Below, one piece after another: positions 61,826 through 64,000 of a stretch of 64,000 bases of DNA (positions are counted from its first letter, which is position 1; the number at the start of each line of letters is the position of its first letter). The stretch is from Reichenbachiella ulvae (GTDB lineage: Bacteria > Bacteroidota > Bacteroidia > Cytophagales > Cyclobacteriaceae): contig NZ_JAOYOD010000001.1 in assembly GCF_025833875.1 (NCBI RefSeq), forward strand, positions 4,852,501-4,916,500. The letters are read 5' to 3'. A program made the position numbers and the translations under genes. The notes beneath the pieces are model-generated. The model ran no database searches, was not told the origin of the DNA, and saw nothing but the letters and a program-made list of their open reading frames with translations.

Positions 61826-62344
61826 ATGTCTAAGAATAACGTAAAAGCTATAAAAGCAAGTGAAATCGAACTACAAGAAAAAGTAGTGGCGATTAAAAGA
61901 GTTGCTAAAGTGGTGAAGGGTGGTAGAAGATTTAGTTTTTCTGCTATCGTAGTTGTCGGTGATGGAAACGGTGTAGTAGGTTACGGTTTGGGTAAAGCCA
62001 ACGAGGTAACTGATTCTATCACTAAAGGCATAGATGACGCTAAGAAGAATTTGGTAAGAGTACCTGTTTTTAAAGGTACTGTACCTCACGATGCGATTGG
62101 TAAGTTCGGTGGTGGATTGGTTCTATTGAAGCCAGCTGCTCAAGGTACCGGGGTTATTGCTGGTGGTGCGATGAGAGCAGTATTAGAGAGTGCAGGTGTA
62201 CATGATGTACTGGCTAAATCTAAAGGTTCATCTAACCCGCACAACGTGGTAAAGGCTACTTTTGATGCGCTAAATAAAATGAGAGATCCTTATACGGTAG
62301 CTCAGCAAAGAGGTGTAGAATTGTCTAAAGTTTTTAACGGCTAA
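61826..62344 (+). CDS. rpsE: 30S ribosomal protein S5
   Basis: A 172-residue protein for mRNA helicase activity and fidelity. ATG at 61826 is preferred over earlier [23 protein letters not shown] and the C-terminal domain [20 protein letters not shown] are normal; the spectinomycin-contact loop ([10 protein letters not shown]) is wild-type-like. Confidence 0.97.
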   Translation: MSKNNVKAIKASEIELQEKVVAIKRVAKVVKGGRRFSFSAIVVVGDGNGVVGYGLGKANEVTDSITKGIDDAKKNLVRVPVFKGTVPHDAIGKFGGGLVLLKPAAQGTGVIAGGAMRAVLESAGVHDVLAKSKGSSNPHNVVKATFDALNKMRDPYTVAQQRGVELSKVFNG

Positions 62345-62348
62345 GAAG

Positions 62349-62528
62349 ATGGCGAAGGTAGTAATTACACAAAAGAGAAGTATTATTAAGAGACCTAAGG
62401 ATCAAAAACTGACAATTCAGGCTTTGGGATTAGGTAGAATTAATAAGTCTGTTGAGAAAGATTTGACTCCTCAAATCGAGGGAATGATCAACAAGGTGGC
62501 ACACTTAGTGTCTGTAGAGAAGAAATAA
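62349..62528 (+). CDS. rpmD: 50S ribosomal protein L30
   Basis: A 59-residue protein, small enough to be missed by length filters. It reads AKVVITQKRSIIKRPKDQKL, with LTIQALGLGRINKSVEKDLT and a final GMINKVAHLVSVEKK. The Arg/Lys pattern and the LGLGRIN block are diagnostic. It starts 4 bases after rpsE and lies 31 bases before rplO, its normal place. Confidence 0.96.
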   Translation: MAKVVITQKRSIIKRPKDQKLTIQALGLGRINKSVEKDLTPQIEGMINKVAHLVSVEKK

Positions 62529-62559
62529 TTTTAGAACTAATTTCTGAAATCACATAACG

Positions 62560-63006
62560 ATGAAATTAAATAGTTTAAAGCCGGCAGAAGGATCGATTAA
62601 GTCCGACAAAAGGATCGGTAGAGGCCAGGGATCTGGTAGAGGGGGAACTTCTACAAGAGGTCACAAAGGAGCCAAATCTAGATCAGGTTATTCTAGAAAG
62701 TTAGGTTTCGAAGGGGGACAAATGCCTCTTTATAGACGAGTACCTAAATTTGGTTTCAAATCTCCTAACAGAGTAGAGGCTAAGCCAATTAATCTTGACG
62801 CACTTCAGAAATTAGCTGATGAGAAGAAAATAACTGCTATTACTGTTGAAGTATTGGTAGATAATGGACTAGCAGCTAAAGGTGATGTGGTAAAAGTTTT
62901 GGGTAGAGGAGAATTGTCTGCTAAAGTAGAGGTTTCTGCTCACGCTTTTTCAAAATCTGCGATCGAGGCTATCGAGAAAGCAGGAGGAAAAGCAACTACA
63001 GTTTAA
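62560..63006 (+). CDS. rplO: 50S ribosomal protein L15
   Basis: A 148-residue late-assembly protein. The Gly/Arg-rich N-terminal arm (RIGRGQGSGRGGTSTRGHKG) and GFEGGQMPLYRRVPKFGF are diagnostic; the globular end (AHAFSKSAIEAIEKAGGKAT) is complete. It lies 3 bases before secY. Confidence 0.98.
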   Translation: MKLNSLKPAEGSIKSDKRIGRGQGSGRGGTSTRGHKGAKSRSGYSRKLGFEGGQMPLYRRVPKFGFKSPNRVEAKPINLDALQKLADEKKITAITVEVLVDNGLAAKGDVVKVLGRGELSAKVEVSAHAFSKSAIEAIEKAGGKATTV

Positions 63007-63009
63007 TTT

Positions 63010-64000
63010 ATGAAAAAGTTTTTCAGTACGATAAGGAATATTTTCTCGATTGAAGATCTACGCGTTAGGATCTTAAACACGGTTGGCTTCTTGATCATTT
63101 TTAGATTAGGAACCTTCGTAGTTTTGCCTGGTATAGATCCTTCTAAACTTGCTGATAAAGCAGAAGGTATATTCGGTCTTTTAGACACATTCTTAGGAGG
63201 TGCATTTAACAATGCCTCCATTTTTGGTCTGGGGATTATGCCATATATCTCTGCCTCTATTGTAATCCAGCTTTTGACTATGGCAGTGCCATATTTCCAG
63301 AAGTTGCAGAAAGAAGGAGACAGTGGGCGAAAGAAAATTAATCAGATTACAAGGGTACTGACTATTGCGATCACCTTTGCACAAGGTAGTGCCTACTTGG
63401 CAGGAGCTATTCCAGCTGAGGCTATCGTACTAGAAAACAAGGTCATGTTTACCTTCTCATCTATTGTAATCTTAACAGCAGGAACTATTTTCTGCATGTG
63501 GTTAGGTGAGAGAATTACAGATAAAGGAATTGGAAACGGTATATCGATGCTGATCATGATTGGTATTATCTCTCGTTTCCCGGGTAGTTTGTTGCAGGAA
63601 GCAATCACTAGAGGTATGAGCGAAGCTTTGTTCTTCCTTCTTGAATTGATTGGTTTGTTCTTCGTAGTGATGGCGGTAGTGTTGTTGACTCAGGCGGTAA
63701 GAAGAATTCCTGTTCAATATGCCAAGCAGGTAGTAGGAAATAAAGTATATGGCGGTCAGCGTCAATACATTCCTCTAAAAGTGAATTCGGCTGGTGTGAT
63801 GCCGATCATCTTTGCTCAGTCATTGATGTTTTTGCCTGCTATGATTGCAAGTTATTTTGCAGACTCTAGTGATGTGGCGCAGTATATAGGTGCTACTTTC
63901 TCTAACTTCCAGTCTTGGCAGTATAACTTGACATTCGGAATTATGATTGTTTTGTTTACTTTCTTTTATACTGCTATCTCGGTGAATCCGAATCAGATTG
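63010..64000 (+). CDS. secY: Preprotein translocase subunit SecY, 3' end outside window
   Basis: The first 330 residues of the protein-conducting channel. The N-terminus MKKFFSTIRNIFSIEDLRVR is cytoplasmic; TM1 carries FLIIFRLGTFVVLPGID; the plug region lies in FLGGAFNNASIFGLGIMPYI; TM3 and later helices follow, with RRIPVQYAKQ in the cytoplasmic loop before TM6-7. The frame is open at the right edge; about 110 residues are missing. It closes the visible spc gene order. Confidence 0.97.
   Translation, partial: MKKFFSTIRNIFSIEDLRVRILNTVGFLIIFRLGTFVVLPGIDPSKLADKAEGIFGLLDTFLGGAFNNASIFGLGIMPYISASIVIQLLTMAVPYFQKLQKEGDSGRKKINQITRVLTIAITFAQGSAYLAGAIPAEAIVLENKVMFTFSSIVILTAGTIFCMWLGERITDKGIGNGISMLIMIGIISRFPGSLLQEAITRGMSEALFFLLELIGLFFVVMAVVLLTQAVRRIPVQYAKQVVGNKVYGGQRQYIPLKVNSAGVMPIIFAQSLMFLPAMIASYFADSSDVAQYIGATFSNFQSWQYNLTFGIMIVLFTFFYTAISVNPNQI

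Overview
The window is a 64 kb chromosomal segment from a member of the Bacteroidota, most probably a marine-type Cytophagales bacterium in the broad Reichenbachiella/Marivirga/Fulvivirga neighbourhood. This is inferred from gene content and protein style; no 16S gene is present. Supporting signs are a T9SS sorting-domain protein, DUF2723, DUF2911, Lacal_2735 and DUF5522 families, Bacteroidota-type promoters (TTTG, about 19 nt, TAnnTTTG), A-rich leaders with few Shine-Dalgarno sequences, and the order tRNA-Tyr/Gly/Thr, tuf, tRNA-Trp, secE, nusG, rplKAJL, rpoBC. There is no insertion sequence, prophage, CRISPR array or other obvious cargo. About 27 kb on the right is core translation and transcription machinery; the left 36 kb is mixed housekeeping and accessory genes.

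Region by region. 1-4995: 3' part of a cation-efflux-type membrane protein, then on the minus strand nuoA-nuoB-nuoC-nuoD followed directly by a secreted von Willebrand A protein; the other complex I genes are not here. 5065-7432: a palindromic intergenic element and monomeric NADP isocitrate dehydrogenase. 7857-10364: a CHASE/PAS sensor histidine kinase and a conserved small protein. 10361-14080: a very large periplasmic propeller/chemoreceptor fusion gene, interrupted by an in-frame amber codon. 14219-16699: a compact four-gene operon (SDR, Lacal_2735 protein, flavin reductase-like protein, photolyase-family flavoprotein) preceded by a long inverted repeat that looks like an operator; this is probably a light or photo-oxidative stress unit. 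16820-20258: ornithine aminotransferase, a DUF5522 mini-gene with a premature stop, a tautomerase, a Cys-rich lipoprotein and a scramblase-related protein. 20292-26856: UvrD/PcrA helicase with a DUF3109 gene, a single-domain response regulator, a DUF2911 protein, RarA, an acidic-tailed lipoprotein and a MmcQ/YjbR protein. 26974-36724: NAD(P)HX repair enzyme, a minimal T9SS protein, a DUF2723 membrane protein and two convergent M1 metallopeptidases separated by a nested palindrome.

36860-64000: a promoter drives tRNA-Tyr, tRNA-Gly, tRNA-Thr and (past a weak terminator) tuf; a second promoter overlapping the tuf terminator drives tRNA-Trp-secE-nusG-rplKAJL-rpoBC-DUF3467, with a strong hairpin between rplL and rpoB. 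A third unit is rpsL-rpsG-fusA-rpsJ, closed by a terminator. A fourth begins with its own promoter at rplC and runs through the S10 and spc clusters to secY, which is cut by the window end; an internal promoter lies before rpsH. Several of these transcripts appear to begin with a small hairpin at their 5' end.

I found no clearly new multi-gene system. The points most worth checking are the two single-codon interruptions (13547-13549 and 18290-18292), the operator-like repeat at 16737-16776, the permuted photolyase-like protein, and the nested palindromic element family at 5065-5209 and 34687-34829.
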